Both the position numbers and the translations under genes were made by a program. Of a stretch of 64,000 nucleotides of DNA, positions 1 through 7,306 are shown in pieces. Each line of letters starts with the position of its first letter. The first letter of the stretch is position 1. The stretch spans positions 1 through 64,000 of the forward strand of contig NZ_BMFD01000006.1 in assembly GCF_014637795.1 (NCBI RefSeq). The letters run 5' to 3'. Origin of the DNA: Belliella aquatica. Its GTDB lineage: Bacteria; Bacteroidota; Bacteroidia; Cytophagales; Cyclobacteriaceae. The notes under the pieces are model-generated. The model saw only the letters and a list, made by a program, of their open reading frames with translations. It did no database searches and had not been told where the DNA came from.

Positions 1-8
1 AAACAAAA

Positions 9-40
9 AAACCTTATTGAAACTGATTTCAATAAGGTTT
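9..40. terminator. Bidirectional intrinsic terminator
   Basis: A perfect 14-bp stem (9-22 with 27-40) closes a CTGA loop. It is preceded by an A-run and followed by T, so it could stop transcription from either side. The gene it serves probably lies upstream of the window. Confidence 0.75.
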
Positions 41-124
41 TTGTAAATAATTTTAAATCAATACGTTACAGGGTTTTTACCAACTATTTTTGACCATTAG
101 ATCAGATTTTAGATTTACAGATAT

Positions 125-159
125 AAAAAACCACAAGCTGCGAAGTTTGTGGTTTTTTT
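125..159. terminator. Intrinsic terminator
   Basis: The arm AAAAAACCACAA (125-136) pairs with TTGTGGTTTTTT (147-158) and is followed by another T. It is the second terminator before the first gene; no gene lies between the two. Confidence 0.75.
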
Positions 160-346
160 GTGGATAGCCATCTGCTTTAGCTGGAGGATTGGAAAAATTC
201 ATCAGCTTTAGAGGCTATAGCCAAAGAGTAGGAGGTAATAATAAATCCATATAAAACCATATTTTATGAATTATTTAAAAGTAAATATTAATTTTTTAGC
301 TTAATTTTCAAAAATATATTTAAATTTTTTAACTAAAAATTTGCTT

Positions 347-365
347 CTTTCTTTCTTTCTTTCTT
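347..365. repeat. CTTT microsatellite in a gene-free leader
   Basis: Four CTTT units plus a partial fifth lie about 70 bp upstream of the small secreted protein gene at 435. The rest of 160-434 is AT-rich with no gene seen. A short repeat near a promoter could change length and alter expression, but only one allele is visible here. Confidence 0.7.
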
Positions 366-434
366 GGTATTACCTTAATTAGTAGGGATACATTTTAAGG
401 TATTTTCATTATTCACAACAAAACCAAAAACACA

Positions 435-758
435 ATGAAAAACCAATTCAAAACAAGTAAAGTGGTACGTTTGGTAGCAACAGGTGCATTAAGTTTAATG
501 CTGGTACTGAATGTTATGATTAGTCTGGAATTCGATAAGGATAATATCCTCCCATCTATTGCCTTAATTGAATTAGGAAATAAAGCAATGGCAATTGGGG
601 AAGGAGAGCCTGATGGAGGTGGACTTTATAAAGAATGTTGGGTAACAATAACATCTGTGAAGGGTTATCCTGCTAGGTATTGCGGGACGTGTACCTGGAT
701 TGCAAATAGTAAGGGATCAGGCCAGGGTGTTTGTCAAGAAGATCCAGTTATAGAGTAA
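435..758 (+). CDS. Small secreted Cys-containing protein, NVEAL-like
   Basis: A 107-residue protein with a basic N-terminus, a hydrophobic segment at about residues 13-30 and a mature part with Cys in the spacing C-x(17)-C-x2-C and one more near the end. The length, the exported N-terminus, the glycine-rich middle and the CGTC pair resemble the NVEAL-type small proteins of Bacteroidota, which often sit next to 6-bladed beta-propeller lipoproteins, as here. The exact NVEAL signature is not present (IELGNKAMA lies at that place), so the family call is by architecture and context. Function is unknown. A hairpin at 781-812 separates it from the propeller gene, which suggests more transcript of this gene than of the next. 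Confidence 0.7.
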   Translation: MKNQFKTSKVVRLVATGALSLMLVLNVMISLEFDKDNILPSIALIELGNKAMAIGEGEPDGGGLYKECWVTITSVKGYPARYCGTCTWIANSKGSGQGVCQEDPVIE

Positions 759-780
759 TTTTATTTGCTTATTACAAATT

Positions 781-812
781 ACCTGCTTTGTGATTGAATT
801 TTCAAAGCAGGT
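781..812 (+). terminator. Hairpin between small secreted protein and propeller lipoprotein
   Basis: ACCTGCTTTG (781-790) pairs perfectly with CAAAGCAGGT (803-812) and is followed by a T-rich stretch. It may be a terminator or attenuator, leaving the downstream lipoprotein gene expressed by read-through or from its own promoter. Confidence 0.65.
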
Positions 813-847
813 GTTTTATTCGAATTTAAACTTTTAATATCCTTCAA

Positions 848-1948
848 ATGAATAAAATCAAATACGGATCAATCTTATTATTAATACTTTTCATTAGATG
901 TAATACTAGAAGTGAATTGGACAGGACGAGATTTATGGTGTTAGATTCATTTGTGTATGCCACTGAGTTTCCAAGTGAATTTATACTTGATAACAAAATG
1001 GAAACTGGTCTCGATATAGTTGGAGCTTGGGATTTTGCAATTCAAGATAGTTTGATGATTTTTTCAACTAGAAATAATAATGGATTATGGAAATTTCTAT
1101 CTCTTCCTGAGCTAAATGAATTAGGTGATTTCCTAATTAAAGGAGAAGGACCATTGGAATTTTCTTCTTACCCAAGCGTTACAGACAAAGTCAATTTTTC
1201 TGAAATAGGTGGTGTCTTATTTTCATACATATATGATTTTGACAATGGTAGGCTGTTAAAGTTAAATATAAATAAATCTTTGAAAAATAAAGAAACTATA
1301 ATATCTGTTATTGATGATTCCTTGCCCAAGTTTTTATTTGATTTTATGATGCTTGATAGCGGTAGGTATTTTTACAGAGAAATATCAAATATGGAAACCC
1401 AGCAGTTAAGATCTCTAGATCATTTTGGTAATGTGTCAGTAAACATCAATATGGCAAAACTCAATGAAGCTTCTGTAATGAAAGGTATTGATTTTACTGT
1501 AATGACTACAATGACAAGGTACAATGAGATTCATGATAAGATTGTAGAAATGAATTTTGGGTTAAACTATATCAACTTATACGCTGTAGATGGTGATTTT
1601 GGAAAAACTATTTGTGTTGAATCCAAATTAGATGATATTGGACAGATTGAAAGTAAAGAAAATGTTGACAGAATATTTCGATTTTCTGACGTAAGAGTTT
1701 ATGATAATTTTTTTGGATTAGTATATGTCAATGAAAAGGAAGAAACATACTTTACATCAAGAAAAAATCTCCCTGAGATTCTTTTGTTTGACTGGGAGGG
1801 TAATCCTTTAGCCAAATTGAAACTCCAAAGTCATATATCTACTTTCGATATTGATTTTCTTAATAATGAGATTTATACTTTTGATAGTCGGACTGATGAA
1901 TTTGCTAAATATGATATTGGAGAAATACTGTCAGTGATACAAAAATAG
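848..1948 (+). CDS. 6-bladed beta-propeller (BF3164-like) lipoprotein
   Basis: A 366-residue lipoprotein: the N-terminus MNKIKYG plus a hydrophobic run ends in a lipobox-like IRC with Cys at residue 18. The rest is beta-rich, with the motif KGEGPLEF near residue 100 that is typical of BF3164-like / DUF4221-like 6-bladed propeller proteins of Bacteroidota. No catalytic residues are recognised. The pairing with a small secreted Cys protein directly upstream is a recurrent arrangement in this phylum. A second protein of related design is at 30636-31769. The stop codon lies inside the stem of the following terminator. Function is unknown; a cell-envelope location is expected. Confidence 0.75.
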   Translation: MNKIKYGSILLLILFIRCNTRSELDRTRFMVLDSFVYATEFPSEFILDNKMETGLDIVGAWDFAIQDSLMIFSTRNNNGLWKFLSLPELNELGDFLIKGEGPLEFSSYPSVTDKVNFSEIGGVLFSYIYDFDNGRLLKLNINKSLKNKETIISVIDDSLPKFLFDFMMLDSGRYFYREISNMETQQLRSLDHFGNVSVNINMAKLNEASVMKGIDFTVMTTMTRYNEIHDKIVEMNFGLNYINLYAVDGDFGKTICVESKLDDIGQIESKENVDRIFRFSDVRVYDNFFGLVYVNEKEETYFTSRKNLPEILLFDWEGNPLAKLKLQSHISTFDIDFLNNEIYTFDSRTDEFAKYDIGEILSVIQK

Positions 1949-1977
1949 AAGCTGCCTAACCAAGACAGCTTCTATTT
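1943..1977. terminator. Bidirectional terminator between convergent genes
   Basis: AAATAGAAGCTG (1943-1954) pairs perfectly with CAGCTTCTATTT (1966-1977). The stop codon of the propeller lipoprotein is part of the left arm. The convergent yceI-like gene ends 30 bp further on. Confidence 0.8.
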
Positions 1978-2006
1978 GATTTAACATCTTCAACGTCAAT
2001 TTCCGT

Positions 2007-2594
2007 TTATTTCATCCCAACCAACTTCACTTCCAAAGTCACTTCATCGTAAATAAGCTTATCAGCTAAATTCTCAAAGTAGTTTCCTGAACGGTATTTG
2101 ATATCATATTTGGTTCTATCAAAAGTGATTTTACCAGTTGCTATAACTTTATTCCCTTCTTCTGTTACTTGTGCAGGGAAGGTGACTGGATTGCTGATGC
2201 CTTTGATGACTAGATTTCCTTTGATTTCATAATCTTTACCATTGCTGGTTTTCGCTTCCGTGATGGTCATAGACGATTTATTGAATTTTTCTACTGAAAA
2301 GAAATCATCTGATTTCAAGTGGTTGGTTAATCTTGCATTTGAATTGGCATCTTTGATATCTTCTACGGTGATGCTTGTCATGTCGATTTCAAAGCTTCCA
2401 CTCGTGATTCTTCCATTCTGGTAATCTAGGTTTGCAGAAGAAATTTTTACTTTCCCCCAATGTTCGCCTGTAACCTTAGCAGCTTTCCAACCTACTGTAC
2501 TTTCTGTTTTACTGATATTGAGTGCTTCTAAATTTGAAGCTGAGTTGGTCCAAAGTAGACCAAGCATAGAAAAGATAAGCGCAATTGTTTTCAT
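2007..2594 (-). CDS. YceI family periplasmic protein
   Basis: A 195-residue secreted protein with a signal peptide (MKTIALIFSMLGLLWTNS). The body matches the YceI lipocalin-like family: ESTVGWKAAKVTGEHWGKV at the start, GSFEIDMTSITVEDI, LKSDDFFSVEKFNKSSM and the conserved ITFDRTKYDIKYRSG near the end. YceI proteins form a beta-barrel that binds polyisoprenoid-type lipids in the periplasm; the ligand here is not known. It appears monocistronic, converging with the propeller lipoprotein. Confidence 0.93.
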   Translation of the reverse strand: MKTIALIFSMLGLLWTNSASNLEALNISKTESTVGWKAAKVTGEHWGKVKISSANLDYQNGRITSGSFEIDMTSITVEDIKDANSNARLTNHLKSDDFFSVEKFNKSSMTITEAKTSNGKDYEIKGNLVIKGISNPVTFPAQVTEEGNKVIATGKITFDRTKYDIKYRSGNYFENLADKLIYDEVTLEVKLVGMK

Positions 2595-2691
2595 AATTTC
2601 TTATTGAGTTGATTTTTGTGAATGTCTATTAGACTGAGAATTCTTCAATCTGTTTAATCTTGATGCCTGCTTTTCTATAAACGGTAAAAAA

Positions 2692-3492
2692 TCAAGCTTT
2701 TTTAGCTTCTTCCCAATAAACATCCATCTCTGCCAAGGTCATATCTTCGATTTTCTTGCCTGATTTTCTGGCAGCATTTTCTAGATATTGAAATCTTTTG
2801 ATGAATTTGATATTTGTTTTTTCTAAAGCTTCCTCAGGATTGATTTCAATAAATCGGGCGTAATTGATCAAGGAAAAAAGTAAATCCCCAAACTCTCCCG
2901 TAGCTTTTTCACGATCGATCTCTTTGTCCGAGTCAGCATTGAATTCTGCTTTGAACTCCTGCATTTCCTCCTCAACTTTTTCCCAAACCTGATTTTTCTC
3001 TTCCCAATCAAATCCAACTCCCCGGGCTTTTTCCTGTATTCGCATGGATTTGATCAAAGCAGGTAATGACTTGGGAACTCCTCCCAAAACAGAAGTATTT
3101 CCCTTCTCCTTCAATTTGATTTTCTCCCAATTTTGCTTGACCGCTTCTTCGTCAGTAGCGATGGTATCACCATAGATGTGAGGATGCCTTCTGATCAGTT
3201 TTTCACAAAGGCTATCAATCACCATCTTGATATCAAACGCCTTTTTTTCATCTCCTATTTTGGCATAGAATACAATGTGAAGCAGGATATCTCCCAGTTC
3301 TTTTTTAATTTCCTCCATATCATTCTCCAAGATGGCATCAGACAGCTCAAAAGTCTCCTCAATAGTCAAATGACGAAGACTTTCTATCGTTTGCTTCTTG
3401 TCCCAAGGACACTGTTCCCTTAGCTCATCCATGATTGTCAATAAGCGATCAAAAGCTTCAAGCTGTTCTTTTCTAGAGGATAATTCAGACAT
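2692..3492 (-). CDS. mazG: Nucleoside triphosphate pyrophosphohydrolase MazG
   Basis: A 266-residue protein with two MazG repeats. The first carries LREQCPWDKKQT, the acidic EETFELSDAI and EEIKKELGDILLHIVF helices that coordinate Mg2+; the second has EEKNQVWEKVEEEMQEF and GEFGDLLFSLINYARF. The length equals full-length E. coli-type MazG. It hydrolyses (d)NTPs to NMP and pyrophosphate, removing abnormal nucleotides in the cytoplasm. It is divergent from the small membrane protein and glmM at 3563. Confidence 0.95.
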   Translation of the reverse strand: MSELSSRKEQLEAFDRLLTIMDELREQCPWDKKQTIESLRHLTIEETFELSDAILENDMEEIKKELGDILLHIVFYAKIGDEKKAFDIKMVIDSLCEKLIRRHPHIYGDTIATDEEAVKQNWEKIKLKEKGNTSVLGGVPKSLPALIKSMRIQEKARGVGFDWEEKNQVWEKVEEEMQEFKAEFNADSDKEIDREKATGEFGDLLFSLINYARFIEINPEEALEKTNIKFIKRFQYLENAARKSGKKIEDMTLAEMDVYWEEAKKA

Positions 3493-3538
3493 ATTGGGGA
3501 AACTAATTGGAATGTATGGGGGTTTTGAAAGTATTGCG

Positions 3539-3546
3539 TAAATTTG
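3539..3546 (+). promoter_or_regulatory. Candidate Bacteroidota -7 box (TAAATTTG)
   Basis: A match to TAnnTTTG 17 bp upstream of the ATG at 3563. No clear -33 element at standard spacing was seen. Confidence 0.45.
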
Positions 3547-3562
3547 TAAAAATTAATTTGAT

Positions 3563-3793
3563 ATGGCAACTCTATATTTGACATTAGGCTTTCTGGCACT
3601 GTTTTTCGTTATGATGTCAGTGAGACTTATATTCCTTAAAAACGGCGAGTTTAAAGGTACTTGTGCTTCACAAAATCCTTATCTTAACAAAGAAGGTGGT
3701 TCTTGCAGCTACTGCGGAAAAACCGTCGATGCCAACAGCAGCTGTGGCAACCCAGATAATGAGGTTGACAAAGTGCTTGCTAAGTTTAAATAA
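3563..3793 (+). CDS. Small membrane protein with C-terminal Cys motifs
   Basis: A 76-residue protein with one N-terminal membrane segment (residues 4-24), a basic stop-transfer region, then a soluble tail with four Cys (C34, C48, C51 in CSYCG, and C62). The tail could bind a metal or form disulfides. It lies 57 bp upstream of glmM and is probably co-transcribed with it. I know similar short unannotated proteins from Bacteroidota genomes but no function. Confidence 0.75.
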   Translation: MATLYLTLGFLALFFVMMSVRLIFLKNGEFKGTCASQNPYLNKEGGSCSYCGKTVDANSSCGNPDNEVDKVLAKFK

Positions 3794-3850
3794 TATTTCT
3801 TTTCAATTCCCAAATCTGGGATTTTTCAATATCACCTTAACTACTTTCTA

Positions 3851-5239
3851 GTGGCTTTAATAAAATCGATTTCTGGTATTCGTGGTACCATTGGTGGCAA
3901 ACCTGGTGAAGGATTAACCCCTTTGGATGTTGTAAAATTTGCTGCGGCGTATGGCTCTTGGGTAAAAGAAAACACAAGCAATTCAAAAATTGTAATAGGA
4001 AGAGATGCCCGGATTTCTGGGGAAATGGTTTCCAAACTTGTTGCTGCGACACTTCAAGGCTTAGGACTTGATGTGATTGATTTGGGGCTGAGCACCACGC
4101 CTACTGTGGAGCTTGCTGTACCTTTAGAAAATGCAGGCGGTGGAATCATCCTTACCGCTAGCCATAACCCCATGCAGTGGAATGCACTCAAGCTATTGAA
4201 CGAGAAGGGCGAGTTTATTTCTGATGAAGAAGGAAAAGATATTTTGGCGAAAGCTGAGAATGACGCATTTCACTTTGCTGAAGTCAAAAAACTCGGTTCT
4301 TATACAATCATCGATGATTATATAGACAGACATGTGGAACATGTTCTTGGGTTGAAATTGGTCGATAAGGAAGCAATAGCAGCTAGAAATTTCAAAGTAG
4401 TCATAGATTGTGTCAACTCTACTGGAGGGATTGCCCTACCAAAATTATTGAGAGCACTTGGTGTAGACCATATCGAAGAAATGTACTGTACACCTGATGG
4501 GCATTTTCCACACAATCCAGAGCCACTTCCAGAAAATTTAAGAGATATCTCTGAGAAATTGAAAAAGGGTAAATATGATCTTGGAATTGTAGTCGATCCA
4601 GATGTGGATAGACTTTGTTTTATGAACGAAGATGGTTCTCCATTTGGTGAAGAATATACTTTGGTTGCAGTTGCTGATTATGTGCTTTCAAAAACGCCTG
4701 GGAATACGGTTTCAAACCTCAGTTCTACCAGAGCTTTGAGAGATGTGACAGAAAAGAGAAATGGCAAGTACGAAGCTGCAGCAGTTGGAGAAGTGAATGT
4801 GGTGAACAAGATGAAGGAAACCAATGCGGTAATCGGTGGAGAAGGAAACGGTGGAGTCATCTATCCTGAGTCACATTACGGAAGGGATGCTTTGGTTGGA
4901 ATTGGTTTATTCCTGACGCATTTGGCGAATTTTGGAAAGTCGATTTCTCGCTTGAGAGCAACTTATCCAGGGTATCATATTTCCAAAAATAAAATAGAGC
5001 TGACACCTGAAATCAATGTAGATCAGGTCTTGGAGGCAATTAAGAAAAAATATGCAAAGCAGCCTATCAATGATATTGATGGGGTGAAAATAGAGTTTGA
5101 CAAGGAATGGGTTCATTTGAGAAAATCAAATACGGAACCGATTATCAGAATCTATTCTGAATCTGAAAGTCAGGCGACAGCAGAGCATTTAGCAAATAAA
5201 ATTATGCTTGATATCAAAGAGGTTGTAACTTCCTCATAA
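3851..5239 (+). CDS. glmM: Phosphoglucosamine mutase
   Basis: A 462-residue alpha-D-phosphohexomutase that converts glucosamine-6-phosphate to glucosamine-1-phosphate for UDP-GlcNAc synthesis in the cytoplasm. The phosphoserine loop TASHNP is at S104, the Mg2+ loop DPDVDRL at about 250, the sugar-binding GGEGNGG at about 335, and the phosphate-binding RKSNTEPIIRIY near the C-terminus. The start is GTG at 3851; the family-typical SISGIRGTIGG follows at once, and no upstream in-frame ATG is credible. The family cannot be separated from phosphomannomutase or phosphoglucomutase with full certainty, but this length and loop set are usual for Bacteroidota GlmM. Confidence 0.88.
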   Translation: MALIKSISGIRGTIGGKPGEGLTPLDVVKFAAAYGSWVKENTSNSKIVIGRDARISGEMVSKLVAATLQGLGLDVIDLGLSTTPTVELAVPLENAGGGIILTASHNPMQWNALKLLNEKGEFISDEEGKDILAKAENDAFHFAEVKKLGSYTIIDDYIDRHVEHVLGLKLVDKEAIAARNFKVVIDCVNSTGGIALPKLLRALGVDHIEEMYCTPDGHFPHNPEPLPENLRDISEKLKKGKYDLGIVVDPDVDRLCFMNEDGSPFGEEYTLVAVADYVLSKTPGNTVSNLSSTRALRDVTEKRNGKYEAAAVGEVNVVNKMKETNAVIGGEGNGGVIYPESHYGRDALVGIGLFLTHLANFGKSISRLRATYPGYHISKNKIELTPEINVDQVLEAIKKKYAKQPINDIDGVKIEFDKEWVHLRKSNTEPIIRIYSESESQATAEHLANKIMLDIKEVVTSS

Positions 5240-5305
5240 ATTGAGTTTTGTTAATTCTGCAAGACTTTATAGTATCAATTTACCAGCCCAAATATTGAAG
5301 AGATC

Positions 5306-6448
5306 ATGAGAGTTTATTTTGATAACGCCGCAACAACGGCGATGGATGACAGAGTTATAGAAGCCATGTTGCCTTTTATGAAAGAACACTATGGCAACCC
5401 GTCTTCTGTGCATAGTCATGGAAGAGAAGTGCGTTCTGCCATAGAAAAATCCAGAAAGAAAGTTGCGGAATTATTAAATGCGTCGCCTTCAGAAATATTT
5501 TTTACCTCAGGTGGAACTGAGGCGGATAACACGGCTATCGTATGCGGAATCCAAACTCACGGCATCAAACATGCCATCACTTCTCCTTTGGAGCATCATG
5601 CAGTATTGCATACGCTAGAAGAATGCGAGAAAAAAGGTCTGTTAACTCTCAGTATGCTTGAAGTCAATGATAAGGGTGAGCATAACTTAGAGCATTTGCA
5701 AGAGCTATTAAAATCCAATCCAAAGAGTTTGATTTCTATTATGCATGCCAACAATGAAATTGGCAACATCAATGATTTGAATGCAATAGGAAACTTAGCC
5801 AAAGAATATGATGCTTTCTTTCATTCGGATACAGTTCAGACGATGGGACATTACAAGCATGATCTAAAAAATCTGCCTGTTGATTCAATTGTAGCCGGAG
5901 GGCATAAGTTTCATGGACCAAAAGGTGCTGGCTTTTTGTATGTGAATAAAGCGAAAAAAATCTCGCCTTTCATCTATGGTGGAGCGCAAGAAAGAAATAT
6001 GCGCGGTGGAACTGAAAATGTGATCGGTATCGTCGGGATTGCCAAGGCTTTAGAATTGGCTTATGAGGATATGGAAGGCCACAGGAAACATGTCGAAGGA
6101 CTGAAATCTAGATTTATAGAACAGCTTCGAGCTCATATTTCTGGTGTTGAATTCAATGGTTTGTCTGCTGATTTAGACAAAAGTCTTTATACAGTTTTGA
6201 ATGTGAGTTTACCTCCTTCTGAGGACAATGCAGGAATGTTACTTTTCAACTTAGACTTGAATGGAATTTCTGCTTCAGGGGGTTCTGCTTGTAGCAGTGG
6301 AGCTTCTGTTGGTTCACATGTGCTGAGAGCATTGGGTGCAAGTTCGGAAAGAGATGCTGTCAGATTCTCTTTTAGCCGCTTCAACACAGTCGAAGAAGTT
6401 GATTATACAGTCGAAAAATTGAAAGAACTTTACGGCGTTATTGCCTAA
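5306..6448 (+). CDS. Cysteine desulfurase (NifS/IscS family)
   Basis: A 380-residue PLP enzyme of aminotransferase class V. The start YFDNAATT, the PLP lysine K201 in GGHKFHGPKG, the HANNEIG motif at 148-154 and the sulfur-accepting Cys at about 329 in SGGSACSSG are all present. It removes sulfur from L-cysteine as persulfide for Fe-S clusters or tRNA thiolation. The SSG-type Cys loop places it with the IscS/NifS (group I) enzymes. No iscU or iscR is adjacent, so the acceptor cannot be named from context. Confidence 0.93.
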   Translation: MRVYFDNAATTAMDDRVIEAMLPFMKEHYGNPSSVHSHGREVRSAIEKSRKKVAELLNASPSEIFFTSGGTEADNTAIVCGIQTHGIKHAITSPLEHHAVLHTLEECEKKGLLTLSMLEVNDKGEHNLEHLQELLKSNPKSLISIMHANNEIGNINDLNAIGNLAKEYDAFFHSDTVQTMGHYKHDLKNLPVDSIVAGGHKFHGPKGAGFLYVNKAKKISPFIYGGAQERNMRGGTENVIGIVGIAKALELAYEDMEGHRKHVEGLKSRFIEQLRAHISGVEFNGLSADLDKSLYTVLNVSLPPSEDNAGMLLFNLDLNGISASGGSACSSGASVGSHVLRALGASSERDAVRFSFSRFNTVEEVDYTVEKLKELYGVIA

Positions 6449-6469
6449 TTGCAGTTTTACAAAAATTTT

Positions 6470-6534
6470 AAACCTGTCAGGTTTCATGGGGTTCTACTGC
6501 TTATTTAACTTCATGCTTAAAACCTGACAGGTTT
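6470..6534. terminator. Paired AAACCTGNCAGGTTT palindromes between convergent genes
   Basis: AAACCTGTCAGGTTT (6470-6484) and AAACCTGACAGGTTT (6520-6534) are each self-complementary and also complementary to each other. They fill the gap between the desulfurase and the convergent methyltransferase, consistent with a bidirectional terminator. A related structure is at 51527-51559. Confidence 0.6.
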
Positions 6535-6551
6535 CAACTCTAAAAACAGGA

Positions 6552-7262
6552 CTAATTTCCTGCGTAGATAATAAAAACAGTTGGGATTTTGTGAAGGTCA
6601 ATCTTCGCCTTCTTCCAATTTTGGACTGTTTTCGTTTGGATAAATTCATCTGCACCGGTTAGATTTTTTCCAATACAAAGCTTTGTGTTTGGATGTAAGG
6701 TGTTTTTCAAATCCTCAAAAAGTGGATTGTTTCTAAATGGCGTTTCCATAAAAATCTGGGTACGGTTGCTTTTGATGGATTCTGCTTCTAGATTTTTGAT
6801 GGCGGCGATTCTGTCTTTTTTATCGATAGGCAGATAGCCATGAAAAGCAAAAGATTGTCCATTGAACCCAGAACCCATTAAAGCCAAAAACATGGAACTT
6901 GGCCCTGAAAGTGGGACAACTTGAATGCCTTTTTCATGTGCCCAAGCTACAGCTACTGCTCCAGGGTCTGCGATTCCCGGGCAACCCGCCTCAGAAATAA
7001 TCCCCATATCTTCACCATTAAGAATAGGTTGCATCAATTCTTGTAATTGTGGAGTCCGGGTTTTCTTGTTCAAAATCTCCAAATGTAAATCTTCGATAAC
7101 TAGTCCAAGCTTTAAGCTGCTGATGTACCTTCTGGCAGTTCTAAGTTCTTCGACAAGATAATGCTTTGTGTTTTTGACTACTTCCTTGATCTGAGGAGAC
7201 ATGACAGTCTGTGAAGTGTTTTCTGCAAGGATAGATGGAATGAGGAAAAGTTTGCCTTTCAT
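6552..7262 (-). CDS. RsmI-like SAM-dependent methyltransferase (tetrapyrrole methylase fold)
   Basis: A 236-residue member of the tetrapyrrole methylase superfamily, closest to the RsmI/YraL group that methylates C1402 of 16S rRNA. The SAM-binding GxPGIADPG motif is at about residues 93-101 (GCPGIADPGA) and VPLSGPSSMFLALMGSG follows. It is shorter than RsmI of Proteobacteria (about 280) and lacks the usual N-terminal LYVVATPIGN, starting KGKLFLIPSIL instead. It may be the paralogue common in Bacteroidota rather than RsmI itself, so no symbol is given. Confidence 0.82.
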   Translation of the reverse strand: MKGKLFLIPSILAENTSQTVMSPQIKEVVKNTKHYLVEELRTARRYISSLKLGLVIEDLHLEILNKKTRTPQLQELMQPILNGEDMGIISEAGCPGIADPGAVAVAWAHEKGIQVVPLSGPSSMFLALMGSGFNGQSFAFHGYLPIDKKDRIAAIKNLEAESIKSNRTQIFMETPFRNNPLFEDLKNTLHPNTKLCIGKNLTGADEFIQTKTVQNWKKAKIDLHKIPTVFIIYAGN

Positions 7263-7306
7263 AATGCAAAGATGGCCAAAAATTAATCAGCGGTCAACTT
7301 TTGATT

